Positions 1 through 6,852 are shown, counted from the first letter of the stretch. The stretch: 14,518 nt of DNA from DRPN01 sp964599235 (GCA_964599235.1 CAZRDX010000012.1:1-14518), one strand, 5' to 3'. A program made the numbers and translations. The notes: a model not told the origin generated them from the letters alone.

Positions 1-134
1 ATGCGGATATCGCCCGGCAAATGACCGAACCAGGAGAACCAGCCGGTACGCCCTCCCAGGAGCCATAAAAAAGCTCCCAGTATCACCAGGAACACCCCCG
101 CCACGATCAGGAACCTGCCAAGCTGCTGCATCAT
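1..134 (-). CDS. DUF2905-type small membrane protein, N-terminal part (runs off left edge)
   Basis: Read on the minus strand from an ATG-ATG pair at 134, this frame gives a protein beginning MMQQLGRFLIVAGVFLVILG, followed by a second hydrophobic stretch and the end motif LPGDIR. About 44 residues are visible and no stop is reached before the edge. The pattern of a short N-terminus, one or two hydrophobic helices, a Gly/Trp-containing turn and L-P-G-D-I-R matches the DUF2905 family of roughly 70-residue inner-membrane proteins of unknown function. A purine-rich stretch lies just before the start. The second ATG at 131 is an equally possible start. The family call rests on the LPGDIR signature. 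No biochemical role is known. Confidence 0.7.
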   Translation of the reverse strand, partial: MMQQLGRFLIVAGVFLVILGAFLWLLGGRTGWFSWFGHLPGDIR

Positions 135-151
135 CTTTCCCCGGCTCTTCT

Positions 152-180
152 CACCACGAAGATACGAAGAATGCCAAGGT
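152..180. repeat. Short degenerate CACGAAG-type intergenic repeat
   Basis: The stretch holds two adjacent octamers, CCACGAAG and ATACGAAG, followed by a decayed third unit. From general knowledge it resembles the CCACGAAGACACGAAG-type intergenic repeat scattered through many environmental bacterial genomes. Its role is unknown. Read on the minus strand it contains TATCTTCG, one base off the TAnnTTTG promoter box, so it could also serve as a weak promoter for the DUF2905 gene. The rest of the 135-246 gap is AT-rich, with a small hairpin (TCCGC-TTAG-GCGGA followed by a T-run on the plus strand) that has no obvious client gene. Confidence 0.3.
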
Positions 181-248
181 TAAAATAATTTTTCTGAGGG
201 ATTTCCGCTTAGGCGGAGGTTTTTTTGTTCAGGGCGGTCAAAACCTCT

Positions 249-646
249 TCAATGTCCCGGATCATACAGGTTCTTTAATTGCATTTCATAATCATGCAGG
301 AAAGTGATCTCATCAAAAAAAGATAGATGAACCGGTCGTGTTCCGGATCGTGTATTTTCTTGTAGTTCTCCAGGATATCAGAAAGATCTTTCTCATGCAG
401 AAGGTAATTGTTCAGTGAAATGTAAAAAATATGTTCTGGCGTACCTGATCCCTGATCAGTTGATCTATCAACATGCGCATAAAGTGTGGTCTTTCCCAGG
501 CGGCGCGATCCGCTTATGAAGATCAGTTGCTTGTTTTTGATCTGGGCGGTCAGATGTTTCAGCAGGTCAGCTCTTTCGACATAGCTGCTTTCCTTATGTT
601 CATTCTTTTCCCGGTGCGGATTGTATCTGAAGAACAGTTCCTTCAT
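249..646 (-). pseudogene. Decayed AAA-family ATPase (AAA_14/DUF4143-like), N-terminal remnant
   Basis: The open frame (646 down to 275) gives 123 residues starting MKELFFRYNPHREKN. It has a clear Walker A motif, G46-SRRL-GKTT54, and the 'FISGSRR' lead-in typical of AAA_14 ATPases, which are normally about 380-400 residues. After residue 110 the frame breaks in a run of seven T (minus strand, 321-315). Adding one T restores LFFDEITFLHDYEMQLKN, a good Walker B (FFDEI) followed by the family's L-K-N-L-Y-D segment. The restored frame stops at 249 after about 22 more residues, so the C-terminal two thirds is missing whichever frame is read. The original frame resumes after its stop as MIRDIEEVLTALNKKTSA, possibly a fused C-terminal scrap. 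The remnant is visibly AT-richer than its neighbours, which suggests transfer. The homopolymer shift alone could be a sequencing error, but the truncation could not. Confidence 0.75.
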
Positions 647-655
647 GATTTGCTA

Positions 656-703
656 TTTGATACTACCAAACAAAAACGGCAAAAACTGTTTGATACTGTC
701 AAA
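656..703. promoter_or_regulatory. Paired operator-like sites TTTGATACTnnCAAA upstream of the ATPase remnant
   Basis: Two near-identical 15-bp elements, TTTGATACTACCAAA (656-670) and TTTGATACTGTCAAA (689-703), lie exactly 33 bp apart, about three helical turns. Each has palindromic ends (TTTG...CAAA). The nearer one ends only 10 bp from the ATPase start codon, so the pair sits where its promoter should be. The repeats, spacing and symmetry are seen directly. That they bind a regulator, for example the ATPase's own autoregulation, is inference. They also lie in the leader region of the GH20 gene on the other strand. Confidence 0.5.
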
Positions 704-785
704 TGGTTTGTGATGTGCGGATTGGTATGCTTTGTGATTTTGGTTATTTTAGCAGGGTCAAACGTTTCACTGCAAAATCCTGGAT

Positions 786-2468
786 ATGAAAAAAAGAACC
801 TTTTTCTTCATGCTGGCGGCTGTAGCGCTGGTGTTGTCGGGATGCGGCAACGGCGGCACGCCGGAAGTTCCTGAGAATGTCTATCCCATTGTTCCCAAAC
901 CTGTGAAGCTTGAGAAGCGGGAGGGGCGTTTCCTGTTCACTCCCGAGACGCGCATCCTCTTTTATCCGGCGGAGAGCGGTTTGGAGAATGAAGGGGCTTT
1001 TTTTGCCACGCTCCTGGAGGGGCCGGGAGGTTTTTCGATGCGGGTGATGCCTGCGGCGAGTGATTCGTCCGATCCCAACACCCTCTATCTGGCCCTGGAT
1101 ACCACGCTGGCCCTCAACGACGAAGGTTACCTGCTGGATATCTCCACCCGTGCCGTGGAGGTGAGGGCACGCACCCCGCAGGGCATCTTCTACGGCCTGC
1201 AGACACTGCGTCAGCTTCTGCCTCCCGAGGTCGAGGGGAAAGAAAAGATCGATGCGGCTCTCCTCTCGGTGCCCTGTGCCCGGATAGAGGACCAGCCCCG
1301 CTTCCGTTACCGCGGCCTGCATCTTGACGTGGGACGCCATTTCTTCCCCAAGGAGGTGATCCTCCGCTACCTCGACCTGATGGCTTTCTACAAGTACAAC
1401 ACTTTCCACTGGCATCTCACCGAAGACCAGGGCTGGCGCCTGGAGATCAAGAAGTACCCCCGTCTCACGCAGGTAGGTTCCTGCCGTAAGGAGACCCTCG
1501 TCGGTCATTGGCAAGGGGAGGAAAAGGCCAAATATGACGGCAAGGAATACTGCGGTTATTATACGCAGGAGGATGTGAAGGAGATCGTGGAGCATGCCCG
1601 CCAGCTGCACATCACCGTCATCCCGGAGATCGAGATGCCGGGGCATTCGCTGGCAGCGCTGGCCTCCTATCCGTCGCTGGGATGTACGGGAGGACCGTAT
1701 GAGGTGGCCACCCACTGGGGGGTCTTCAGGGATATCTATTGTGCCGGCAACGACAGTACCTTCAGATTCCTGGAGGATGTGCTCACCGAGGTGATGGAGC
1801 TCTTCCCCAGCCACTACATCCACATCGGCGGCGACGAAGCGCCCAAGGACCGCTGGAAACATTGCCCCAAATGTCAGGCCCGCATCAAGGCCGAGGGGCT
1901 CAAGGACGAACATGAGCTGCAGAGCTACTTCATCCGCCGTATCGAGAAGTTCCTCAACGCCCACGGACGTGATATCATCGGCTGGGACGAGATCCTCGAA
2001 GGAGGCCTGGCCCCCAACGCCACGGTGATGTCGTGGCGCGGCATCAAGGGCGGCATCGCCGCAGCCAAACAACACCACGACGTCATCATGACCCCCGTGG
2101 GTTACTGCTATTTCGACTATTACCAGGGCGACAAGGAGAAAGAACCTCTGGCCATCGGCGGCTTCCTGCCCCTGGAGAAGGTCTACTCCTACGAGCCGGT
2201 GCCCCGGGAGCTCTCCCCTGAAGAACAGAAGTACATCCTCGGTGCCCAGGGGAATGTCTGGACCGAATACATCGGCACACGCGATTACCTCGACTACATG
2301 GTCTATCCCCGTGCCTGTGCACTGGCCGAGGTCGACTGGACCCCCGCCGGGGAAAAGGACTACCGGGACTTTCTCGAAAGACTGAAGCTGAACCTCCGGC
2401 ATCTCGACCGGCTGGGGGTGAAATACCGTCCGCTTGACAAGGACAAAAAAGAAGAAAAAGAACAGTGA
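786..2468 (+). CDS. GH20 family beta-N-acetylhexosaminidase, lipoprotein
   Basis: This 560-residue exo-hydrolase probably removes terminal N-acetylglucosamine or N-acetylgalactosamine from glycans by substrate-assisted catalysis. Residues 1-20 form a lipoprotein signal with lipobox LSGC (Cys20), placing the protein in the outer membrane or periplasm. Residues ~30-150 form the GH20b domain, including the typical GIFYGLQTLRQLL. From ~172 the TIM barrel begins (RYRGLHLDVGRHF, then FHWHLTEDQGWRLEI). The catalytic pair is Asp350-Glu351 in HIGGDE. Later family motifs are GWDEIL, MSWRG and GAQGNVWTEY. The length is normal and no key residue is missing. The start at 786 gives a complete signal peptide. 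A TATGCTTTG stretch at 726-734, with TTTG 15 bp upstream, is a weak promoter candidate. The gene is followed at once by a strong terminator. No susCD pair is nearby, so its natural glycan cannot be told from context. Confidence 0.95.
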   Translation: MKKRTFFFMLAAVALVLSGCGNGGTPEVPENVYPIVPKPVKLEKREGRFLFTPETRILFYPAESGLENEGAFFATLLEGPGGFSMRVMPAASDSSDPNTLYLALDTTLALNDEGYLLDISTRAVEVRARTPQGIFYGLQTLRQLLPPEVEGKEKIDAALLSVPCARIEDQPRFRYRGLHLDVGRHFFPKEVILRYLDLMAFYKYNTFHWHLTEDQGWRLEIKKYPRLTQVGSCRKETLVGHWQGEEKAKYDGKEYCGYYTQEDVKEIVEHARQLHITVIPEIEMPGHSLAALASYPSLGCTGGPYEVATHWGVFRDIYCAGNDSTFRFLEDVLTEVMELFPSHYIHIGGDEAPKDRWKHCPKCQARIKAEGLKDEHELQSYFIRRIEKFLNAHGRDIIGWDEILEGGLAPNATVMSWRGIKGGIAAAKQHHDVIMTPVGYCYFDYYQGDKEKEPLAIGGFLPLEKVYSYEPVPRELSPEEQKYILGAQGNVWTEYIGTRDYLDYMVYPRACALAEVDWTPAGEKDYRDFLERLKLNLRHLDRLGVKYRPLDKDKKEEKEQ

Positions 2469-2474
2469 ATGATG

Positions 2475-2507
2475 AAGGCCGGCAGATCTGCCGGCCTTCT
2501 TTTTTGC
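2475..2507 (+). terminator. Rho-independent terminator of the GH20 gene
   Basis: A perfect inverted repeat with 10-bp arms AAGGCCGGCA and TGCCGGCCTT around a GATC loop (2475-2498) is followed by CTTTTTTTG on the plus strand. It begins seven bases after the GH20 stop codon. No T-tract follows on the minus side, so termination of the converging S51 gene through it is less certain. Confidence 0.9.
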
Positions 2508-2508
2508 T

Positions 2509-3297
2509 TTATCTTTCACTGGCTGCGGACGGGGGGAGGATCTCCACCGGCAGGGGTTCTTCCGTCACCTTGCCGTTTTTGTCCCGTGTCACGAACCATG
2601 CCCCGTTCTTTTCGTCGAGGGCGAGGGCCTTGACGGCCTTGCCGTTGCGGAAGAGCACGGCAGCTTTGTCGTCGATGGCGTAGCCGGGGAGGTATTCGCC
2701 CTTTTGTATTTTTTCCATGTACATGGGGCGGCGGGGTTCTTCGCTGTGGTAGTGAGGGCTGTGGCTCCAGGGCAGCAGTCCCAGGCCGTGGACGGTGGTG
2801 AGCCGGCCCGGGCGCGAGTCGGTGGTGCCCTCACGGAACCAGCAGAGCGAGCCGGCGCTCCCGCCGGCCAGGACGATGCCCCGGCGATAGGCTTCGGCCA
2901 GCACCGTGTCGATGCCCTGAGCATGCCAGATGGCCATCATGTTGAGCGTGTTGCCGCCGCCGACAATGATGGCATCCATGCCCAGCAGGTAGTCGGCAAA
3001 AGAGGTCTTCGTGGTGTACGACGAGACCCACACCCGCAGCACATACGGCTCCAGCGGCAATTCACGCGCCCGCTCATACCAGCGGATGATACCGTAGGGA
3101 TTGTCCGCACTGGCCGTGGGCACGAAACAGACCTTCGGCCGCTCCTTGCCCGTCAGCCTGACGATATAAGCGATGAAACGCTTGTCAAGACTGCCGCCCG
3201 TGGCCAGGATGGTCGGCACACGATCGCCCTCCTGGGCAGAAAGAGGGGAGGGGAACAACGAAAGAAGAACGAACAAAAGGGAGAGAAGAGGTCGCAT
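2509..3297 (-). CDS. Exported S51-family serine peptidase (cyanophycinase/peptidase E-like)
   Basis: The 262-residue protein has a classic signal peptide (MRPLLSLLFVLLSLFPSPLSA, cleavage expected before Gln22), so it is predicted to be periplasmic or outside. The S51 fold is shown by VGGGNT (112-117) and the nucleophile elbow AGGSAGS with Ser147. By comparison with E. coli peptidase E (Ser-Asp-His, S120/D135/H157), Asp160 and His182 (in SPHYH) complete the triad with similar spacing. Peptidase E removes N-terminal Asp from dipeptides and cyanophycinases cut beta-Asp-Arg. The true substrate here is unknown. It lies 115 bp downstream of rlmN on the same strand. I see no TAnnTTTG box in that gap, so it may be read through from rlmN. 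Export is unusual for peptidase E, which is cytosolic. Confidence 0.88.
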   Translation of the reverse strand: MRPLLSLLFVLLSLFPSPLSAQEGDRVPTILATGGSLDKRFIAYIVRLTGKERPKVCFVPTASADNPYGIIRWYERARELPLEPYVLRVWVSSYTTKTSFADYLLGMDAIIVGGGNTLNMMAIWHAQGIDTVLAEAYRRGIVLAGGSAGSLCWFREGTTDSRPGRLTTVHGLGLLPWSHSPHYHSEEPRRPMYMEKIQKGEYLPGYAIDDKAAVLFRNGKAVKALALDEKNGAWFVTRDKNGKVTEEPLPVEILPPSAASER

Positions 3298-3412
3298 GAT
3301 GTATGGATCTAAGTTTTGCTGTTTCCTGTGGGATTTGTTGTGATGTCCGCGATATCACATCCGGTGGCGGCTCTTCCGTGGGGAGGCTTTGCATGTCCTT
3401 TTTCCGGTGTGC

Positions 3413-4438
3413 TCATTCTTTTGTTCTTTGTTGGGTGGAGAGCAGTCCGCAGGCGGCGGCGATGTCCTGGCCGCGGGAGCGCCGGATGGTGGTGAGCAGC
3501 CCTTTGGCACGGAGACGGTCGCGGAAAGCCTCCACCTCCTCTTCCGTGGGGCTGCGCAGGTCGCTGCCAGGGATGGCATGGAAACGTATCAGGTTGATGC
3601 GGCAGCGCAGGCCGTTGAGCAGCCGTGCCAGCTCCTTCACATGACGTGGGGTATCGTTCAGCCCGCGGAAGAGGATGTACTCGAACGAGAGACGCCGCTG
3701 CCCATGCCAGTCGTACCGCTGCAGGGTGCGGATGATCTCACGGATGGGATGTTTGTGCTGTACCGGCATGAGCGCTTCCCGCTCCTCGTCGAAAGGGGTG
3801 TGGAGGCTGACGGCCAGATGGGCCCGGCTTCTTTCCAGGAAGGTCTCCAGCTGCGGTAGCATGCCGATGGTGGAGACGGTGATGCGGCGCGGGCTCCAGC
3901 CGAAACCCCACGGTGACGTGAGGATCTCCAGGCTCTTCAGCACCTCCTCCAGGTTGTCGAGCGGCTCGCCCATGCCCATGTATACCAGGTTGGTGAGCTG
4001 CGGGGCCTCCGGCACCGACACCACCTGGTTGAGGATCCCACCCGCCGTGAGCTGGCCATGGAAGCCCATCCTCCCCGTCATGCAGAACCGACAGCCCATG
4101 CGGCATCCCGCCTGCGTGCTCACACAGAGCGTATGCCTCTTCTCCTCGGGGATGTAGGCGGTCTCGATATAGCGGTTGTCGCCCGCCGCGAAAAGGTATT
4201 TCTTCGTCCCGTCGGCAGAGACCTGCACGTTCAGAGGGTCGGAGAGCCCGATATCGTACCGTCCGGCCAGACGACGGCGCCCCTCCTTCGGGAGGTCGGT
4301 CATCACCTCGAAGGAGGTGGCGTGTCGCTTGTAGAGCCAACGTGCCAGCTGACCTCCCGCATAGCGCGGCAGCCCCTCGGCAGCAGCTGCCGCCTGAAGC
4401 TCCTCCAGCGTCTTGCCGAACAAAGGTTCCTTCATCAT
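3413..4438 (-). CDS. rlmN: Dual-specificity 23S rRNA (A2503-C2) / tRNA (A37-C2) methyltransferase RlmN
   Basis: This 341-residue radical-SAM enzyme methylates C2 of adenosine in 23S rRNA and in some tRNAs, supporting decoding accuracy. The Fe-S/SAM motif is Cys112-x3-Cys116-x2-Cys119 (GCRMGCRFC), followed by the SAM-binding GMGEPLDN (155-162). The mechanism's cysteines are present: Cys330 in RGQDIAAACG matches the methyl-carrier Cys355 of E. coli RlmN, and Cys105 in TLCVSTQ matches Cys118. The N-terminal accessory domain (GKTLEELQ...RWLYKRHATSFEVMTDLPK) is complete and the length is normal. Two consecutive ATGs (4438 and 4435) are possible starts; the first is taken. A perfect TACCTTTG box lies just upstream on the minus strand, implying a very short leader. 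Confidence 0.97.
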   Translation of the reverse strand: MMKEPLFGKTLEELQAAAAAEGLPRYAGGQLARWLYKRHATSFEVMTDLPKEGRRRLAGRYDIGLSDPLNVQVSADGTKKYLFAAGDNRYIETAYIPEEKRHTLCVSTQAGCRMGCRFCMTGRMGFHGQLTAGGILNQVVSVPEAPQLTNLVYMGMGEPLDNLEEVLKSLEILTSPWGFGWSPRRITVSTIGMLPQLETFLERSRAHLAVSLHTPFDEEREALMPVQHKHPIREIIRTLQRYDWHGQRRLSFEYILFRGLNDTPRHVKELARLLNGLRCRINLIRFHAIPGSDLRSPTEEEVEAFRDRLRAKGLLTTIRRSRGQDIAAACGLLSTQQRTKE

Positions 4439-4454
4439 AACAGGGATGCTGTCG

Positions 4455-4462
4455 CAAAGGTA
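4455..4462 (-). promoter_or_regulatory. rlmN promoter, -7 box TACCTTTG
   Basis: On the minus strand this is an exact match to the Bacteroidetes -7 consensus TAnnTTTG, 16 bp before the rlmN start codon. A TTG further upstream (about 25 bp) is a poorly spaced -33 candidate. The predicted leader is only about ten bases, which is common in this phylum. Confidence 0.6.
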
Positions 4463-4497
4463 GAAAATCTCCCTGTCCGCGGAAGGACAATTTTGTT

Positions 4498-4505
4498 TAC
4501 TTTTG
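4498..4505 (+). promoter_or_regulatory. Promoter of the S12 hydrolase gene, -7 box TACTTTTG
   Basis: This is an exact match to TAnnTTTG on the plus strand, 50 bp before the ATG at 4556. No clear -33 TTTG is visible at the expected distance. Together with the opposite box at 4455-4462 it makes the 4439-4555 gap a compact divergent promoter region. Confidence 0.6.
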
Positions 4506-4555
4506 GCAGAGACACTCCTTCTTCACAGAAAACAAGGAGCCGAAAAACGAACATC

Positions 4556-6004
4556 ATGAAAAAGATCTTTCTTTCCTTTTGGATGATCTTCCTTTTTGCT
4601 GTTGTGGTGGCGCAGGAGCCGTCGCACCTCACCGGTGACGAGGCTTTCCTTTCGGAGGTCCGTCTGCTGGAGTCGTGGATACAGCAGCAGATGGTCTGGC
4701 GCAACATCCCCGGCCTGGCGGTGGGCATCGTCTACGAGCGGGAGCCGGTGTATGCCCGGGGTTTTGGCTATGCCGACCTTGAGAAGAAGACGCCGGTGAC
4801 GCCGCAGAGCCTTTTCCGTCTGGCCTCGAACAGCAAGACCTTCACCGCCACGGCGGTGATGCAGCTGCGCGATGCCGGCAGGCTGCGCCTCGACGACCCC
4901 GTGGACAAGTACCTCCCAGGCTTCAGCATCGGCAATCCTTTCCCGGATGCTCCGCCCATCACCATTTACCATCTGCTGACCCATACCTCGGGGCTGCCGC
5001 GCGAGGCGGCCTTCCCTTACTGGACCGACCGGCATTTCCCGACGCTGCAGCAGATCCTCGACAGCCTCCCGCACCAGGAGATGATCTATCCCCCCGGTGA
5101 GCGCATCAAATATTCCAACCTGGGCATGGCCCTCCTCGGTGAGATCGTGGCCGTCGCTTCGGGGATGAGCTATGAGGAGTATGTCACCACCCGTATCCTG
5201 CGTCCGCTGGGGATGGAGCATACGTATGTCACGCTGGACGAGAGAGAGCGTGCGCAGCTGGTTACTCCCTACAGCCGGCGTTTTCCCGACGGCTCCCGCC
5301 GCGTGATGCCTTTCACTGACGCCCGCGGGCTCACCCCCGCCGCTGGCATCACCTCCTGCATTGACGACCTGACCCGCTATGTGGCCCTGCAGTTCAGCAC
5401 GGCCAAGGGCGAAGGGGCGGTCCTCAGCAAATACACCCTCGAGGAGATGCACCGTCTTCATTTCCCCAAAAAGGACTGGTCGGGAGGCTACGGGCTGGGT
5501 TTCCGTGTGTGGCGCGACGAGGGGCTCACCGTCTGCGGCCACGGCGGATGGGTCGCAGGCAACCGCTCGCAGATCTCCTTCATCCCCTCCGAAAAGGTGG
5601 GGGTGATCGTCCTGACCAATGCCGACGACGTCCCGCCCTCTTTCTTCGCCACCCGCATCCTGCACATGATGGTGCCGGTGATCCGCGACATCGTTTCCTC
5701 TAAGGCCGCCGTCCCTCCGGCACCCGACCCCCAATGGAAGAAATTCACCGGCCTGTACAGCGATCCTTCATGGTACGAGACCGAGATCATGATCTACCGC
5801 GGTCAGCTGGTGATGAACAACCATAGCTATCCGCCCGCTGACGATCCCCACGACGATCTGGTGCGTCTTACCCCGGCAGGCCCCCGTACCTTCGTGATGG
5901 ACGGCCCTAACGGCAACGGCGAAAAGGTGGTGTTCATCATGGATGCCAATGATCAGGTGGTGAAAGTGAAAGTAGGGGAGAACTATCTCTTTCCCGTACG
6001 GTGA
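4556..6004 (+). CDS. Exported serine hydrolase, class C beta-lactamase/S12 family
   Basis: The 482-residue protein starts MKKIFLSFWMIFLFAVVVAQ, a signal peptide with likely cleavage around residue 19-20. The S12 catalytic motifs are in order: Ser91-x-x-Lys94 (SNSK), with the nucleophile in FRLASNSKTFTA; Tyr186-Ser-Asn188 (KYSNLGMALLG); and His329-Gly-Gly (GHGGW) replacing the KTG box, as in esterase and D-aminopeptidase-like members. HLLTHTSGLP (139-148) is a further family hallmark. Residues ~390-482 form an extra C-terminal domain. Members hydrolyse peptidoglycan-type peptides, esters or other amides. A true beta-lactam resistance role is not implied. The frame is open upstream to 4058, but that part overlaps rlmN and its promoter, and the signal peptide fixes the start at 4556, with AAGGAG (4534-4539) upstream. 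The next gene follows by 29 bp, probably in one transcript. Confidence 0.92.
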   Translation: MKKIFLSFWMIFLFAVVVAQEPSHLTGDEAFLSEVRLLESWIQQQMVWRNIPGLAVGIVYEREPVYARGFGYADLEKKTPVTPQSLFRLASNSKTFTATAVMQLRDAGRLRLDDPVDKYLPGFSIGNPFPDAPPITIYHLLTHTSGLPREAAFPYWTDRHFPTLQQILDSLPHQEMIYPPGERIKYSNLGMALLGEIVAVASGMSYEEYVTTRILRPLGMEHTYVTLDERERAQLVTPYSRRFPDGSRRVMPFTDARGLTPAAGITSCIDDLTRYVALQFSTAKGEGAVLSKYTLEEMHRLHFPKKDWSGGYGLGFRVWRDEGLTVCGHGGWVAGNRSQISFIPSEKVGVIVLTNADDVPPSFFATRILHMMVPVIRDIVSSKAAVPPAPDPQWKKFTGLYSDPSWYETEIMIYRGQLVMNNHSYPPADDPHDDLVRLTPAGPRTFVMDGPNGNGEKVVFIMDANDQVVKVKVGENYLFPVR

Positions 6005-6033
6005 GTCTGGTTTACCTAATGATCTAAAAAAGT

Positions 6034-6291
6034 ATGGATCCATTCACGCTGACAGGCACAGCGGGTCTTCTCCTTCTGCTCACAGCTTTCATCCTCAGCC
6101 TGGCCGGACGGATGGATGCCGATTCGGTGCTCTACCTTTTGATGAACATCGTGGGATGTATGTTGCTCACCTGGTATGCGGTGGCACTGGAAAGTATCCC
6201 TTTCATGATCCTGGAAGGTACGTGGGGCCTTTCTTCGTTCATCCGGCTCATTCTGGTCGTGCAAAAGAAAAGGAGGGTGAAAGGAGGGTGA
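6034..6291 (+). CDS. Small CBU_0592-type membrane protein
   Basis: This 85-residue protein has three predicted membrane helices (about 5-23, 33-52 and 55-76) and a basic tail (QKKRRVKGG). The order of features (a hydrophobic first helix, G-R-x-D-A-D-S-x-L-Y, then a helix with N-I-V-G, then a Trp-containing third helix) resembles the CBU_0592 family of small bacterial membrane proteins with no known function. It starts 29 bp after the S12 hydrolase on the same strand and is probably co-transcribed. The family name is from memory of the pattern; a functional role cannot be stated. Confidence 0.75.
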   Translation: MDPFTLTGTAGLLLLLTAFILSLAGRMDADSVLYLLMNIVGCMLLTWYAVALESIPFMILEGTWGLSSFIRLILVVQKKRRVKGG

Positions 6292-6292
6292 G

Positions 6293-6328
6293 AAAAGAGG
6301 GAACCCCGGCGGATGACCGGGGTCCCTC
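6293..6328 (-). terminator. Rho-independent terminator of tmRNA
   Basis: The arms GAGGG-A-ACCCCGG (6297-6309) and CCGGGGT-CCCTC (6317-6328) pair over 12 bp with one bulged A around a 7-base loop. On the minus strand the hairpin is followed by TTTTCTC. It lies 13 bp past the mature 3' end of tmRNA. On the plus strand the same hairpin follows the CBU_0592-type gene but without a T-tract. Confidence 0.8.
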
Positions 6329-6340
6329 GGGTGACCGTTG

Positions 6341-6734
6341 TGGAGCTGCGGGGAGTCGAACCCCGGTCCAGACAAGAAACAGATGTGGTTTCTACATGCT
6401 TAGTCTGCTTTGGGTTGTCGGGTACAGGCTGGCAGCAGACAGCCTACCTGTACCTTAGTCCCCGATATCTCGCCAGGATGGCGGGACGACCATCCTGACC
6501 AGCCCTGGCTTTCTTGGTACCTCCGTATCGGAGACCGCCGGGCAGGGTCTCCGGGAGATAGCTCGTCCCGGCACCTTGTGCCGGGATTAAGCCCTCTCAC
6601 ATTCCGTGATTAGGCAGCGAGCGCGAAGTTGGTTTCGCCATTTATCACTTGGTAACCCTGTTTTACGAGCGTTGTTACGTGGCTCGGCATGCTTGCACAT
6701 CCATTTACCTTGCTGTCAAAACCAGGTCAGCCCC
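6341..6734 (-). ncRNA. ssrA: tmRNA (SsrA), trans-translation rescue RNA
   Basis: The minus strand gives a 5' end GGGGCTGACCTGGTTTTGAC and a 3' end GGTTCGACTCCCCGCAGCTC plus CA. GGGGCTG pairs with CAGCTCC to form the tRNA-like acceptor stem (one G-U), and GTTCGAC forms the T loop. The mature molecule is about 394 nt before CCA. The genome has CAA where CCA would be, so CCA must be added enzymatically. The tag frame reads GGC GAA ACC AAC TTC GCG CTC GCT GCC TAA (6639-6610), that is GETNFALAA, close to the Bacteroidales tags GETNYALAA and GENNYALAA. Several GC hairpins further 3' (for example CCCGGCACAAGGTGCCGGG) fit the pseudoknot region. With SmpB it frees stalled ribosomes and tags the nascent peptide for proteolysis. 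Apparent protein frames over this interval are not genes. Confidence 0.96.
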
Positions 6735-6754
6735 CAGTAGTGGATATGCACCTG

Positions 6755-6762
6755 CAAAAATA
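6755..6762 (-). promoter_or_regulatory. tmRNA promoter, -7 box TATTTTTG
   Basis: This is an exact TAnnTTTG match on the minus strand, 20 bp before the mature 5' end of tmRNA. The distance leaves room for a short 5' leader to be removed by RNase P. No convincing -33 TTTG is seen at 19-21 bp. Confidence 0.5.
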
Positions 6763-6852
6763 CAAAAAATATGCCAGATCATACCCGAATACGGGGGACA
6801 TGAGGAGAGTTCATGGGAATTTCCTAACTTCGTTGCCATAAACACCATGGCC

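Noticed and set aside
473..874. 133-codon plus-strand frame before the GH20 gene
   Set aside because: It is antisense to the ATPase remnant and overlaps the GH20 signal peptide. It has no recognisable domain.
744..2519. 591-codon minus-strand frame opposite the GH20 gene
   Set aside because: It is a compositional shadow of a well-supported GH20 gene. It has no domain motif and would overlap the terminator and the converging S51 gene.
3339..3359. Inverted repeat TGTGA...TCACA resembling a CRP site
   Set aside because: The arms are separated by 11 bp instead of the 6 bp of CRP sites, Bacteroidetes promoters differ from this scheme, and it stands alone in the rlmN-S51 gap.
4058..4555. N-terminal extension of the S12 hydrolase frame
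   Set aside because: It would run antisense through rlmN and across both promoters. A proper signal peptide begins at 4556.
4523..5734. 403-codon minus-strand frame opposite the S12 hydrolase
   Set aside because: It is His/Gly/Arg/Val-rich with no motif, while the opposite frame has all three S12 motifs and a signal peptide.
6649..6852. N-terminal extension of the LYS1-like frame
   Set aside because: It overlaps tmRNA and its promoter on the other strand. The family N-terminus MKIGILRE begins at 6853.
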